NCBI RefSeq assembly: GCF_038397755.1
Contig: NZ_CP151637.1
Coordinates: forward strand, 4,382,170 to 4,446,169
Origin: Microbacterium sp. LWH7-1.2
Lineage (GTDB): Bacteria > Actinomycetota > Actinomycetes > Actinomycetales > Microbacteriaceae
Direction: 5' to 3'
Length of the DNA stretch: 64,000 bases
The position numbers were made by a program, and so were the translations under genes. Positions 47,310 through 56,129 of the stretch are shown one piece after another (position 1 is the stretch's first letter; the number at the start of each line of letters is the position of its first letter). The notes beneath the pieces were generated by a model. The model worked only from the letters and a program-made list of their open reading frames with translations, ran no database searches and was not told where the DNA came from.

Positions 47310-47966
47310 ATGAACGTGGAGACGCAGTCGGCGGTGCGGACGCGCCTGATGCCGTGGATCCTCATCGTCGCGACCGGAGAGGTGGTGGGTTTCGCGTTCC
47401 CCGCCGTCGTCGGTGTATCGATGAACTCGTCGTCCGCGGCGGGAGTAGCGATCGTCATCGCCGGCTTCATCGAGGGCGTCATTCTCGGCGGAGCGCAGTA
47501 CCTGGCGATGCGGCGGGATCTGCCGCACCTGCGTCCGAAAGTCTGGGTCTCGCTCACCGGCGGGGCTGCCGCGGTTGCATATGTGTGCGGGCTGCTGCCG
47601 TCAGCTCTCGAACCTTGGTGGACGAGGTGGCCGGTGCCTCTACAGTCTGCCGCGCTCGCCGTTCTCGTCGTCATCATTCTCGGATCGGTGGGCGGTGCCC
47701 AGTGGACCGAACTGCGGCACCACCTCAGTGGAGCCGCGTGGTGGATCGTCGGCACCGCGGTCGCGTGGCTCGCCGGGCTCGGTCTCTTCTTCGTGATCGC
47801 TCCGCCGTTGTGGCACGAGGGGCAGTCGGTTGCGACGGCGATCGCGATCGGTCTGCTCGCCGCAACCGCCATGGCGATCGTCATGGCAGCGGTGACAGGC
47901 ATCACATTCGGCCTGTTGCTCAGCCGCCGACGCCGCACTGAATCCGGGCGCGTTCCCGAGACATGA
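47310..47966 (+). CDS. Polytopic membrane protein
   Basis: This 218-residue protein has about six predicted membrane helices and a basic C-terminus (SRRRRTESG). ATG at 47310 follows GGGGTAAGTG; a GTG one codon earlier is also possible. It is divergent from the DevS-like kinase across a palindrome, so it probably belongs to the same regulon. No family is recognised. Confidence 0.8.
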   Translation: MNVETQSAVRTRLMPWILIVATGEVVGFAFPAVVGVSMNSSSAAGVAIVIAGFIEGVILGGAQYLAMRRDLPHLRPKVWVSLTGGAAAVAYVCGLLPSALEPWWTRWPVPLQSAALAVLVVIILGSVGGAQWTELRHHLSGAAWWIVGTAVAWLAGLGLFFVIAPPLWHEGQSVATAIAIGLLAATAMAIVMAAVTGITFGLLLSRRRRTESGRVPET

Positions 47967-48002
47967 CGGAGCGGCGGAAGGCACGAGGAGACGGTTGGCC
48001 GG

Positions 48003-49262
48003 CTATCGCGACAGGAGAGCGAGGTCTCGGCCGAATGCTTCGGCGACCGCGGCGCCATCGATGAATTCGGAGTCGACCTGGATGCCGCACGACAGGCGTC
48101 CCGCGTACGACACCGCAGCCACTCCCATGCGTACGTTCGCTGCGAGCACGGCGACCGGCCAGAGGTGCGTCATCGGGGCGCCCGCCAGCGCCAGTTGTTC
48201 CCGGGGACCAGGGACGTTGGTGATGAACCCGCCGACGAGGTGCTGCCGTCTTGCCAGGCGATTCATGAGGTGCGCTCCCATCGGTCCCCGCATCAGCTCC
48301 AGGGTCCCCTGGGCCCGCGCGGCGACCTTCGCAATCCTGGTCTGGGCCGCGATTCGCTCGAGTCGGTCGTCGACCGGCGCTCGAAGCGGCAGTCGAACGA
48401 GCATGACTCCGACGGCGTTCGCCTCGTTCCTGCGAGGCAGCGCGACCGGCACCGACACGGGCAGCTCAGGGGGCACCTCCTCGCCGGCCGAGATCAGTGC
48501 GGCGCGGTACGCGCTCGCGGCGGCCGCCAGCAGAGCGTCGTTCACTGACGCGCCCCTCGTGCGCGCGTGGCTCGCGACCCGCGCAAGGTCGACTTCCAGG
48601 AACGACACTCCGTGATGCGGGCTCCGGGGGCCGAGCAGCACGGTCTCGGGAATTCCGCGTGCCAGCAACGTTGCGATCATGCGTCGCGTCGCAGACACGG
48701 GGTGGGTCCAATGGGCCCTCGGGTGTGCCTCGTCGGGCACCGGGCGCTGGTGGCCCGGCGACAGCGCATGCTCCCTCGTGGAATCCGAGTCGAGGAGACG
48801 ATGGAGGATCTCGGCGGCCGCGATGCCGTCGGCGATCGCATGGTGGATGCGGACGATGAACGCGGCGCCGCCGTGTCCGCTTCCTCGAGCGACGAGCAAC
48901 TCCCAGAGGGGACGTTCTCGCGGCAGGCGCTCGCCCATGAGCTGACCGCACCGCCGTTCCAGCTCGCTCTCTGCCAGCGGCGGTTCGAGGCGGACGTGGT
49001 GGTCAAGGTCCGGTTCCCGTGAGACCCAGTGGTGCCTTCGAGCGCCCACGGGCACCTGCCGCAGTGCCGGAATCTGTGAGATCTTGGTCGCGAGGTGAGA
49101 TCGAAGCGCGACCAGGTCGACATCACCCCGCGGTCCCACGAAGCCGCCAGGCGACAGCAGCCCGGCTGCGAGGAAGACGTTCACCTGGCCGGGTCGATCC
49201 AAGACCAGATTCGCCTCGTCCACCGGCCGGAGCTTCGGCGCGGCTTTTGTCGTCCCATTCAT
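48003..49262 (-). CDS. Wax ester synthase / diacylglycerol acyltransferase (WS/DGAT)
   Basis: This 419-residue acyl-CoA-dependent acyltransferase makes storage triacylglycerol or wax esters. The catalytic motif HHAIADG (HHxxxDG) is near residue 137, and the late NVPGP motif is present. It is somewhat shorter than the usual ~450-470. Such enzymes (e.g. Tgs1) are DosR targets in mycobacteria and store lipid during hypoxia. ATG at 49262 has only a weak ribosome site. The three palindromes between it and the dehydrogenase gene could serve both. Confidence 0.92.
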   Translation of the reverse strand: MNGTTKAAPKLRPVDEANLVLDRPGQVNVFLAAGLLSPGGFVGPRGDVDLVALRSHLATKISQIPALRQVPVGARRHHWVSREPDLDHHVRLEPPLAESELERRCGQLMGERLPRERPLWELLVARGSGHGGAAFIVRIHHAIADGIAAAEILHRLLDSDSTREHALSPGHQRPVPDEAHPRAHWTHPVSATRRMIATLLARGIPETVLLGPRSPHHGVSFLEVDLARVASHARTRGASVNDALLAAAASAYRAALISAGEEVPPELPVSVPVALPRRNEANAVGVMLVRLPLRAPVDDRLERIAAQTRIAKVAARAQGTLELMRGPMGAHLMNRLARRQHLVGGFITNVPGPREQLALAGAPMTHLWPVAVLAANVRMGVAAVSYAGRLSCGIQVDSEFIDGAAVAEAFGRDLALLSR

Positions 49263-49463
49263 CTCTGCATCCAGCCTGGCCTTCCCGATCCGACCGATCC
49301 TCTGTCCTCACGGACTGCCGTTCAGCGCGGCGCGGGAGGACTCTGAGCCGTCCATTGCGACCGGACGCCCGGCAGCGACCAGGGGAATGTGGGAAGCGGC
49401 GTGCCGGCATCGGTCTGCGGCTGCGACATGCGGCCATCGTGTCGCGCCGTTGGGCACGACGGC

Positions 49464-49538
49464 GGGTACAAAGTCCCGCGCGACCGCTCGGTGGGAGCTT
49501 CGCGAGGTGCCGTCACCGCTCGGTGGGACCTTCGACCC
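49464..49538. promoter_or_regulatory. Three DosR/DevR-like boxes with a direct repeat
   Basis: GGGTACAAAGTCCC (49464-49477), a degenerate GGGAGCTTCGCGAG (49493-49506) and GGGACCTTCGACCC (49525-49538) lie between wax synthase and dehydrogenase. The last two sit in a 20-bp direct repeat (49483-49502 and 49515-49534). A likely -10 (TACAAC near 49574) follows about 35 bases later. Confidence 0.6.
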
Positions 49539-49600
49539 CCCGCCCCGTTCAGCGGCGCGCGAGAGTTGGACCGTACAACATCCTGTGAGGAGAGAGACCC

Positions 49601-50641
49601 ATGCGAACAGCAGTCGTCCGATCCTTCGGCGCACCGGCCGAAGTGGAAGAGCGCCCCATCCCGCGACCCGGCCCCGGACAGGTGCTCGTTCGGCTGGAGG
49701 CCTGCGGACTGTGCCACACCGACATCCACGCGATGCATGGCGACTGGCCGGTCAAGCCAGGCTTGCCCCTCGTGCCCGGTCATGAGGGCGTCGGCATCGT
49801 CGAGCAGGTGGGCGAAGGCGTGACCAGCCGCACGGTCGGGCAGCGCGTCGCGATGCCGTGGCTCGGCCACGCGTGCGGAGAATGCCGCTACTGCATCGAC
49901 GGCCGCGAGAACCTCTGCGAGCAGCAGTACAACAACGGCTATGCGGTCGACGGCGGTTACGCGGAGTACATGCTCGCCGACGCCAAGTACGCGGTCGCCG
50001 TACCGGACGGGGTGACCCCGTTGGATGCTGCGCCTCTGACTTGCGCGGGCGTGACGACGTACGCGGCCATCAAGAATGCGAGAGTCGTTCCGGGGGAGAC
50101 CGTCGCCGTCTTCGGCGTCGGTGGCCTCGGGCACCTCGCCGTGCAGTACGCGCGGCTGGTCGGCGCGAAGGTCATCGCGGTGGACGTGACCGAGGAGAAG
50201 CTCGCACTCGCCGCCGAACTCGGCGCTGATCACGTCGTCAATGCTGGGACCACCGACCCCGTCCAGCAGATCCGCGACCTCGGGGGAGCGGATGTGGCGG
50301 TCGTCCTGGCGGTGGCTCCTGCTGTGTTCCGCCAGTCTTTCGAGGCGCTCAACCGCGGCGGCCGACTCGTGCTGGTGTCGCTGCCCGCAGACGGCACCAT
50401 CACGCTCCCCGTCTTCGACACCGTGCTCAAAGGCATCAGCGTGATCGGCTCCATCGTCGGAACGCGCCAGGATCTCGTCGAGGTCTTCGACCTTCACGCG
50501 GCCGGGCGTACCCGAGTCATCACTCAGACGCGCGACCTCGACCAGGTCAACGACTCCATCGACGAGGTGCTCGCCGGCACCGTCCCCGCTCGCTTGGTGT
50601 TCACCTATCACACGGCAGATATCGTGCAGGCCGCCGGCTGA
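49601..50641 (+). CDS. Zinc-dependent alcohol dehydrogenase (AdhP/propanol-preferring type)
   Basis: This 346-residue NAD-dependent medium-chain dehydrogenase has the catalytic zinc site CGLCHTDIHAMHGDW and GHEGVG. The structural zinc is bound by the four cysteines of CGECRYCIDGRENLC, and the Rossmann motif is GVGGLG around residue 175. ATG at 49601 has AGGAGAG upstream. Three palindromes precede it. Use as an NADH sink in low oxygen would fit the neighbourhood; the substrate is not known. Confidence 0.94.
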   Translation: MRTAVVRSFGAPAEVEERPIPRPGPGQVLVRLEACGLCHTDIHAMHGDWPVKPGLPLVPGHEGVGIVEQVGEGVTSRTVGQRVAMPWLGHACGECRYCIDGRENLCEQQYNNGYAVDGGYAEYMLADAKYAVAVPDGVTPLDAAPLTCAGVTTYAAIKNARVVPGETVAVFGVGGLGHLAVQYARLVGAKVIAVDVTEEKLALAAELGADHVVNAGTTDPVQQIRDLGGADVAVVLAVAPAVFRQSFEALNRGGRLVLVSLPADGTITLPVFDTVLKGISVIGSIVGTRQDLVEVFDLHAAGRTRVITQTRDLDQVNDSIDEVLAGTVPARLVFTYHTADIVQAAG

Positions 50642-50804
50642 GCAAGCCGACGGGCACCTGACGGTGTTTGTGCGAACAGTCCTCCGGCGTCGCAACGGGT
50701 CGTCGAGGTCCAGCGGTCGGCCGACGGGACCCCACTCGCGCACGATGGTGTGCCCACCGACCGTGCTGCGAGCTCGCGCTGATCGCGGCCGTCGGCGAAC
50801 CCCG

Positions 50805-51215
50805 CTAGTTGATGATCTCGCCTCGCTCCTCTGCGGCGAGGGCCTTCAGTCGCTGTCGCCAAGCTCGTAGGGCTTCGGGCGTCTGGCGGGTCCATGCATC
50901 GGTTTCGCCGACGATCTTCAGGGGCGCGCTGCTGCGGTAGGACCGGGTGGGGTTACCAGGGAACTTCTTGTCGGTGACGTTCGGATCGTTCTCGAACGCG
51001 CCGGTGGGTTCGACGATATAGACGCGCGGGGCGCCGCTGCCGGGTGCGAGTTCAGCGGCCAGCCCGGCGCCGTCGGGCAACGCGGTGAAGTAGACGTGGT
51101 TCATCACGATTTCTGGGCGATAGTTGGACCGGAAGCCGGCTGTGAGGAGATCGCCGATCTGCAAGTCCGCTCTGGTGCCGTGAAAGAAGGGGCCATCGTC
51201 CAACGCGTTGCTCAT
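50805..51215 (-). CDS. arr: Rifampin ADP-ribosyltransferase Arr
   Basis: This 136-residue enzyme transfers ADP-ribose from NAD to the ansa-chain hydroxyl of rifamycins and so inactivates them. Family signatures are FFHGTRADLQIGDLL near the start, IVEPTGAFENDPNVTDKKFPGNP in the middle and the SYRSSAPL stretch. ATG at 51215 begins MSNALDDG, in line with the typical Arr N-terminus. The gene stands alone, without mobile elements, as in many environmental actinobacteria. It probably gives intrinsic low-level resistance. Confidence 0.93.
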   Translation of the reverse strand: MSNALDDGPFFHGTRADLQIGDLLTAGFRSNYRPEIVMNHVYFTALPDGAGLAAELAPGSGAPRVYIVEPTGAFENDPNVTDKKFPGNPTRSYRSSAPLKIVGETDAWTRQTPEALRAWRQRLKALAAEERGEIIN

Positions 51216-51384
51216 CGGAACAGCTTGAGCGATGCTGCTTCCGGCGGCAAGGCGACGCTCTCGTCGCTCCCTGCTCGCGCGCTCGTTCCGAACTCGGAGT
51301 GCCGACGAGAACCAACCGCCGCGTTCCACCGACCGACCTTCGCAGGCAATGTGGGGGCGTCCAGGGCAGCCGAGGCGCTCGCAA

Positions 51385-52185
51385 TCACGGCGTGAGCGAG
51401 AGGATCGCCGAGGCAACCGCTTTCGGCGCGGAGTGCTGCACCACGTGATGATGCCCTGGGATCTGCACCAGCTCGGCGCGTGGAGCTCTGTGGCGGAGAC
51501 GCCGACAGAAGTCCACGCCGGCGATCGGGTCGTCGCCGCCTCGGATGAGGAGGAGGGGCACCGTGAGCAGAGCGACGCGGTCCTCCAGCCGGTAGGTGAG
51601 CATATGGCGGAGCTGGGTCAGGTACCAGGGGACGCCGCAGCGCAGGTAGTCGGTGAGGACGATGGCGTTCACCATGGGAGGCTCCAGGAGGGTGTCGACC
51701 GTGAGCGCGCGCGTCTGCCGGAGGATCGTCCGGTGCCGGTCGTCAGCCACAGGGCCCATCGCAACCACCGAGGTCAGCAGTTCGGGCCGTTGCAGGGCGG
51801 TCTCGATGACCCACTGCGTCCCCATCGAATGGCCGAGGAGAACGACGGGGCCGAGTGCCAGCGCCTCCAGCAGCTCTCCGAGCGCGCGAGCCATCGTCGC
51901 CACGTCGACGTCGTAGCCGGGTTTGGGGAGACCGCCGAACCCGGGCAGATCCACCGAGACGACGGTGCGGTGGCCGGCGAGCTCGTCGTGCAACCGTGAC
52001 AAGTAGCGGTGTGACACTCCGATGCCGTGCACCAGCACAATCGCTGGTTCCGCGGTAGCCGGCGAGGCAGAAGCGAGCACGCGGAATGCGAGTCCGCCGA
52101 CGGCGACGCGCCGCCTGGTAACGCTCGCTGGGTGGGCAGCGAGCCTCGGCTTCTTCGCCCGCACGTCGTGCTCGTTCAGCACCAT
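51385..52185 (-). CDS. Alpha/beta-hydrolase
   Basis: This 266-residue cytoplasmic hydrolase has the oxyanion HGIG, the nucleophile elbow GHSMGTQ (Ser near residue 110), the acid in RGGDDPIAG and the catalytic His in GHHHVVQ. ATG at 52185 (MVLNEHD) is chosen over an upstream in-frame GTG region. Family members hydrolyse esters, lactones or C-C bonds; the substrate is unknown. Confidence 0.92.
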   Translation of the reverse strand: MVLNEHDVRAKKPRLAAHPASVTRRRVAVGGLAFRVLASASPATAEPAIVLVHGIGVSHRYLSRLHDELAGHRTVVSVDLPGFGGLPKPGYDVDVATMARALGELLEALALGPVVLLGHSMGTQWVIETALQRPELLTSVVAMGPVADDRHRTILRQTRALTVDTLLEPPMVNAIVLTDYLRCGVPWYLTQLRHMLTYRLEDRVALLTVPLLLIRGGDDPIAGVDFCRRLRHRAPRAELVQIPGHHHVVQHSAPKAVASAILSLTP

Positions 52186-52405
52186 GGGCTCATCGTATGA
52201 ACCGGCGGGCGAGGAGGGCGGCACTTGACAGGAACTGCGACGGTCTGGTCCCCCGACTTTCGGAAGAGAGCGCGCGAAGGGCGCAAACTGTCAGCGCCAC
52301 GCGGTGGCCCTCTTGGGGTTCCAATAGTGGCTTGCGCTCGAGAGGCGAGAAGAGGACACCTCCTCCTTCCCAGAAAAACGGAGGTCAGAAGCGGAGAAAC
52401 CGCAA

Positions 52406-52477
52406 TACCCCTGGAGGGACTCGAACCCCCAACCGTTTCCTTAGGACGGAACTGCTCTTCCATTGAGCTACAGAGGC
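52406..52477 (-). tRNA. tRNA-Arg (anticodon CCT)
   Basis: The 72-base minus-strand sequence folds as a cloverleaf. The acceptor is GCCTCTG/CAGGGGT with G-U pairs, the D arm is GCTC/GAGC, and the anticodon loop is GTCCTAA, reading CCT for AGG codons. The T arm is GGGGG-TTCGAGT-CCCTC, with discriminator A. No CCA is encoded. Confidence 0.92.
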
Positions 52478-52562
52478 TGGCGTCGTCCAGTCTATGCGGT
52501 GAGCGTGCGGCGCCGCGGCACGGACGTGGGCTCGGCAGGGCGGGGGCCGCGGGCCGCCGCCC

Positions 52563-53438
52563 GTGGTCCAGCACCCGAGCGTCAGTGATGCAACCCCCTT
52601 GAGGGACCGCCTCGCGCCCGACAACAATGGGCCGATGTTCACGACGGAGCACCCCCCGTTCGAATTCCTCGGCGACTGGAGCGGACAGTTCGTCGCCACG
52701 GCGATCCACAACGGCCACGACGTCCGCGCGGAGCTCGCGACCGAGCTGGTCCTGTCCGACGAGGATCGGCTCCGCGAGGAGGACCCGCACACCGACGAGA
52801 TCGGCGCACTCGTCCCCGCCCGCGTCGTGGTGCACCGGTCGCGCTTCGAGGTCGACCTGAACCGCGCGCGCGAGAAGGCTGTCTACCGTTCCGCGGAGGA
52901 GGCCTGGGGACTGGAGGTGGTCCGTGACCCACCCCTCGATCCGGCCGTCGTCGCCGGATCTCTCGAGGTGTACGACACGTTCTATGAAGAACTCGGCCGG
53001 CGGCTCGACGTGGTCGCCGAGCGCGGACCGTTCGTGATGTTCGACATCCACTCCTACAACCACCGCCGCGACGGCGCGGACGCCGCCGAGGCTCCGTGGG
53101 CGGAGAATCCCGAAGTGAACGTCGGCACGGGGTCCCTCGATCGGGACCGATTCGGACCCGTCGTGGACGTCTTCATCGAGTCGCTCGCACACGCCGGGAC
53201 GTCAGCGGGTCCTCTCGACGTCCGTGAGAACGTCCGCTTCCGTGGGCAGCAGCTCGCGGCGTGGACTCACGCCCGCTACCCCGACCTGGGCATCGTGGTC
53301 GCGCTGGAGTTCAAGAAGACCTTCATGGACGAGTGGACGGGTGAGGCGGATCAGGTTCGGATCGACGAGCTCGCCCGCGCCGTGGCGGCGACGATTCCCG
53401 CTCTCCAGGAGGCGCTCATCGAGGTGGCGACACCATGA
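52563..53438 (+). CDS. N-formylglutamate amidohydrolase-family protein
   Basis: This protein of up to 291 residues is of the FGase / HutG-like zinc amidohydrolase family. It cleaves amide bonds of N-acylated amino acids. Conserved stretches include TAIHNGHDVR, the EEDPHTDEI zinc region, VDLNRAREKAVY and FDIHSYNHRRDG. The start is uncertain: GTG 52563, or ATG 52635 (MFTTEHPPFEF), which is closer to the family start. The stop overlaps the next ATG (ATGA). It is first in a coupled trio with a QEGLA metallopeptidase-like protein and a glutathione-synthase-like ligase, so its substrate is likely their product. Confidence 0.88.
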   Translation: MVQHPSVSDATPLRDRLAPDNNGPMFTTEHPPFEFLGDWSGQFVATAIHNGHDVRAELATELVLSDEDRLREEDPHTDEIGALVPARVVVHRSRFEVDLNRAREKAVYRSAEEAWGLEVVRDPPLDPAVVAGSLEVYDTFYEELGRRLDVVAERGPFVMFDIHSYNHRRDGADAAEAPWAENPEVNVGTGSLDRDRFGPVVDVFIESLAHAGTSAGPLDVRENVRFRGQQLAAWTHARYPDLGIVVALEFKKTFMDEWTGEADQVRIDELARAVAATIPALQEALIEVATP

Positions 53439-54649
53439 CCACCGACCCGGCGCAGGCACGCGGCCCGGGGGGACCGGAGACCGACCTCATCGAAAGGGGC
53501 GCGTTCTCCGCCGCCGACCTGGCGGCCGACCACGCGATGGCATCGCTGGCGGGCACGGTGCGATTCCTCCTCGAGATGACACCGGTGAATGCCGACGACA
53601 TCCGCGCGCAGTTCCTCGCCGACCCCGAGAACGACCCGGTATTCGAATACCGGCCCCTGGATGTCGACCCCGATGTGCTCGATGCCGAGGTGGCCGCTCT
53701 GCCAATCGACGCGGTCGCCGACCCGACCCTTGCGGCGCTGCTGCGCAACCGGCAGCGTGAGATGACGCTGCGGGTGGAGATGCTGCGCGCCCGGAACACC
53801 CCCGAGTTCCTGCAGTTGTCGATCGCGCAGTACGGACCGGTGCTGCCGGCGCTCGTGGACACCGCCGACGACCTGCTCACCCGACTCCCGCACGGGAGGC
53901 TGGAGCGGGACTCCGTGGGAGCGGAGTCGTTCCTCGCGGCGGCCAAGGCCGAGATCGCCTACTACCGCTCGATCGACCCGGACGCTGAGCTTCACGCCGA
54001 GATCCGCGACGATGTCTCAGGTGTGCTGGTCGAGGGCAACACGCTCCTGATTTCGCAGAACGCGGCGGTCGCCGGCACCCGGGTGAACGCCCTCCTGCAG
54101 CACGAGGTGGGCACGCATCTGGTGACGCAGGTGAACGGACTGGCGCAGCCGATCCGCATGCTCGGCGCCGGGCTTGCTCACTACGACGAGACGCAGGAGG
54201 GCCTCGCCGTGCTCGCGGAGATCGCGTGCGGCGGGTTGACCGCTTCCCGGCTGCGCCAGCTCGCGGCACGGGTGGTGGCCGTGCACGCGCTGGTGGGCGG
54301 CGCGAGCTTCGTCGAGACCCACCGTCTGCTCACCGGTCACGGCCTGCCCGCGGGAAGCGCCTACAGCGTCGCCATGCGGGTGTACCGCGCCGGCGGCTTC
54401 ACCAAGGACGCCATCTACCTTCGCGGCCTGCTCGCACTCCTCGAGCACGTGGCGCGCGGTGGCGCGCTCGACCTCCTGTTCCTCGGGAAGTTCTCGCTCG
54501 AGGACCTGCCGCTGGTCCAGGACCTCGCAGAGCGGGGACTCCTCGCACCGGCTCGCATCACGCCGCGCTACCTGTTGGAGTCCGAATCCGCCGACCGGAT
54601 TCATGATGCTGCCCGCGCCGACGACCTGGTCTCGCTGGTCAATGCGTAG
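53435..54649 (+). CDS. DUF1704 / QEGLA-motif metallopeptidase-like protein
   Basis: This 404-residue protein is of the family once labelled flavohemoglobin expression-modulating QEGLA protein, now related to the eukaryotic tyrosine carboxypeptidase MATCAP. The zinc motif HEVGTH is at 223-228 and QEGLA at 254-258, giving an HExxxH...E gluzincin-like site. The ATG overlaps the amidohydrolase stop, so they are translated together. The family's bacterial substrate is unknown. The trio context suggests carboxy-terminal trimming of a conjugate or peptide. Confidence 0.88.
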   Translation: MTTDPAQARGPGGPETDLIERGAFSAADLAADHAMASLAGTVRFLLEMTPVNADDIRAQFLADPENDPVFEYRPLDVDPDVLDAEVAALPIDAVADPTLAALLRNRQREMTLRVEMLRARNTPEFLQLSIAQYGPVLPALVDTADDLLTRLPHGRLERDSVGAESFLAAAKAEIAYYRSIDPDAELHAEIRDDVSGVLVEGNTLLISQNAAVAGTRVNALLQHEVGTHLVTQVNGLAQPIRMLGAGLAHYDETQEGLAVLAEIACGGLTASRLRQLAARVVAVHALVGGASFVETHRLLTGHGLPAGSAYSVAMRVYRAGGFTKDAIYLRGLLALLEHVARGGALDLLFLGKFSLEDLPLVQDLAERGLLAPARITPRYLLESESADRIHDAARADDLVSLVNA

Positions 54650-54733
54650 GCTCAGCTCGACGATCCGGCCCCAGCCCGCGAACCACGCACAGACATCACC
54701 GGCCCAGGACCCGCACACCCTCGAGGAGCCCAG

Positions 54734-55777
54734 ATGAGAATCGGTTTCGTCGTCAACGACATCGCCACCGAGCAGCCCATCTACTCGACGACGCGCCTCG
54801 CGATGAGCGCGGCCGCACACGGGCACGAGGTGTGCCTCATGGGCCTTCGGGATTTCGGCTACGAACCCGACGGATCGCTCTCGGCCATCGCGGCGACAGC
54901 GACTGCCGGCAAGCGCTACCGGTCCCTCGACCGCTTCCTCGACGACGTGCAGTCCGCGACGCGCCAGCGCACCGGGCTCGGCGAGTTCGACGTGCTCATG
55001 CTCCGCGCCGACCCCGCCGCCGAGGCTGCCGAGAGTGCATGGGCGAGCACGGCCGGGTTGGCCTTCGGTCGGATGGTGGCCGAGACAGGGGTCCTCGTCG
55101 TCAACGATCCGCGCTCCCTGGCGGACGCGATGTCGAAGGCGTACTTCCAGCACTTCCCCGAGGTGGTGCGCCCGCGCACGCTGATCACACGCGACGAGGA
55201 CCGGGTCCGCGAGTTCATCGACGAGCTCGGCGGGCGTGCCGTGCTCAAGCCCCTGCAGGGCTCGGGCGGTTCGGGCGTCTTCCTCGTCGACTTGAAGCGC
55301 GAGCAGAACATCGCCCAGATCGTCGAGGCGATCGCCCGCGACGGATACGTGGTGGCTCAGGAGTACCTTCCCGCCGCGAAAGACGGCGACGTGCGGATGT
55401 TCGTCATGAATGGCCGCCCTCTGGAGGTCGATGGGGCGTACGCCGCGTTCCGCCGGCGCCCGGACGCAGCGGAAGTAAGGTCCAACATGTCCGCGGGCGG
55501 GAAGGCCGAGGCGGTGAAGGTCACCGACGAGATGCTGCACCTCGTGGACGCCGTGCGGCCGAAGCTGCTCTCCGACGGCATGTTCCTGGTCGGGCTCGAC
55601 ATCGCCGGCGACAAGCTGATGGAGGTCAACGTGTTCTCGCCGGGTGGCCTCGGATCATGCGCTGCGCTGTACGACGTGGATTTCGCCTCGGCGGTCATCG
55701 ACGACCTCGAGCGCAAGACGAGGATGCGCGAGCACTACGGCAGCGAGTTTCCGAACGTACAGCTCGCGACCGCATGA
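54734..55777 (+). CDS. Glutathione-synthase-like ATP-grasp ligase
   Basis: This 347-residue GshB-fold ligase joins a carboxylate to an amine through an acyl-phosphate. The N-terminal domain (IGFVVNDIATEQPIYST) leads to the ATP-grasp lobe with LKPLQGSGGSGVF (about 172-184), EYLPAAKDGDVRMFV and the metal-binding EVNVFSPGGLGS near the end. ATG at 54734 has GAGGAG 5 bases upstream. Actinobacteria use mycothiol, not glutathione, so a true glutathione synthase is unlikely. It closes the trio with the amidohydrolase and QEGLA genes. Confidence 0.9.
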   Translation: MRIGFVVNDIATEQPIYSTTRLAMSAAAHGHEVCLMGLRDFGYEPDGSLSAIAATATAGKRYRSLDRFLDDVQSATRQRTGLGEFDVLMLRADPAAEAAESAWASTAGLAFGRMVAETGVLVVNDPRSLADAMSKAYFQHFPEVVRPRTLITRDEDRVREFIDELGGRAVLKPLQGSGGSGVFLVDLKREQNIAQIVEAIARDGYVVAQEYLPAAKDGDVRMFVMNGRPLEVDGAYAAFRRRPDAAEVRSNMSAGGKAEAVKVTDEMLHLVDAVRPKLLSDGMFLVGLDIAGDKLMEVNVFSPGGLGSCAALYDVDFASAVIDDLERKTRMREHYGSEFPNVQLATA

Positions 55778-55801
55778 CGGTGTGAGGTAGGCGCACGGCG
55801 A

Positions 55802-55835
55802 AGGCCCCGGCATCCGATGACGGATGCCGGGGCCT
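55802..55835. terminator. Bidirectional terminator
   Basis: A perfect 15-bp stem (55802-55816 with 55821-55835) and a 4-base loop sit between the ATP-grasp gene and the convergent HesB gene. Confidence 0.87.
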
Positions 55836-55847
55836 GAAGCACTGCGG

Positions 55848-56129
55848 TCAGCCCTGGGTTCCGAGGGCGAAGCGGACGGAGCCGTCGCTCTCGAGCTCGG
55901 CATCCAGGACGCGGTCCTCGAGCGCGATCGCAGCGGTCTCGTCGAGGAAGACGCGGGCGCCGCTTTCGATCACGACGGTGTCGTGCGGCCCGGGATCGGG
56001 CGCGACACTCAACTCGAATCCGGAGGAGCCACCCGTGTCTCGGATGCGCACACCTCCGTCTTCGGCGAGCGGCACTCGGGCGACGATCTCTTTGACGGCC
56101 TCGGCGGCGGTCTGGGTCAGCGTGAGCAT
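55848..56129 (-). CDS. HesB/IscA-like protein lacking the cysteines
   Basis: This 93-residue protein shows the HesB beta fold (VRIRDTGGSSGFELSVA) but no cysteine. True IscA scaffolds have three. It belongs to the Fe-S biosynthesis-like family that actinobacteria keep without cluster ligands, so its role is unclear. ATG at 56129 has an excellent GGAAAGGA site; the open frame continues upstream in frame and contains a CxxC. Confidence 0.85.
   Translation of the reverse strand: MLTLTQTAAEAVKEIVARVPLAEDGGVRIRDTGGSSGFELSVAPDPGPHDTVVIESGARVFLDETAAIALEDRVLDAELESDGSVRFALGTQG

Noticed and set aside
52197..52466. Plus-strand protein ending TPNRFLRTELLFH
   Set aside because: It is the antisense reading of tRNA-Arg(CCT), a well-known false protein pattern.
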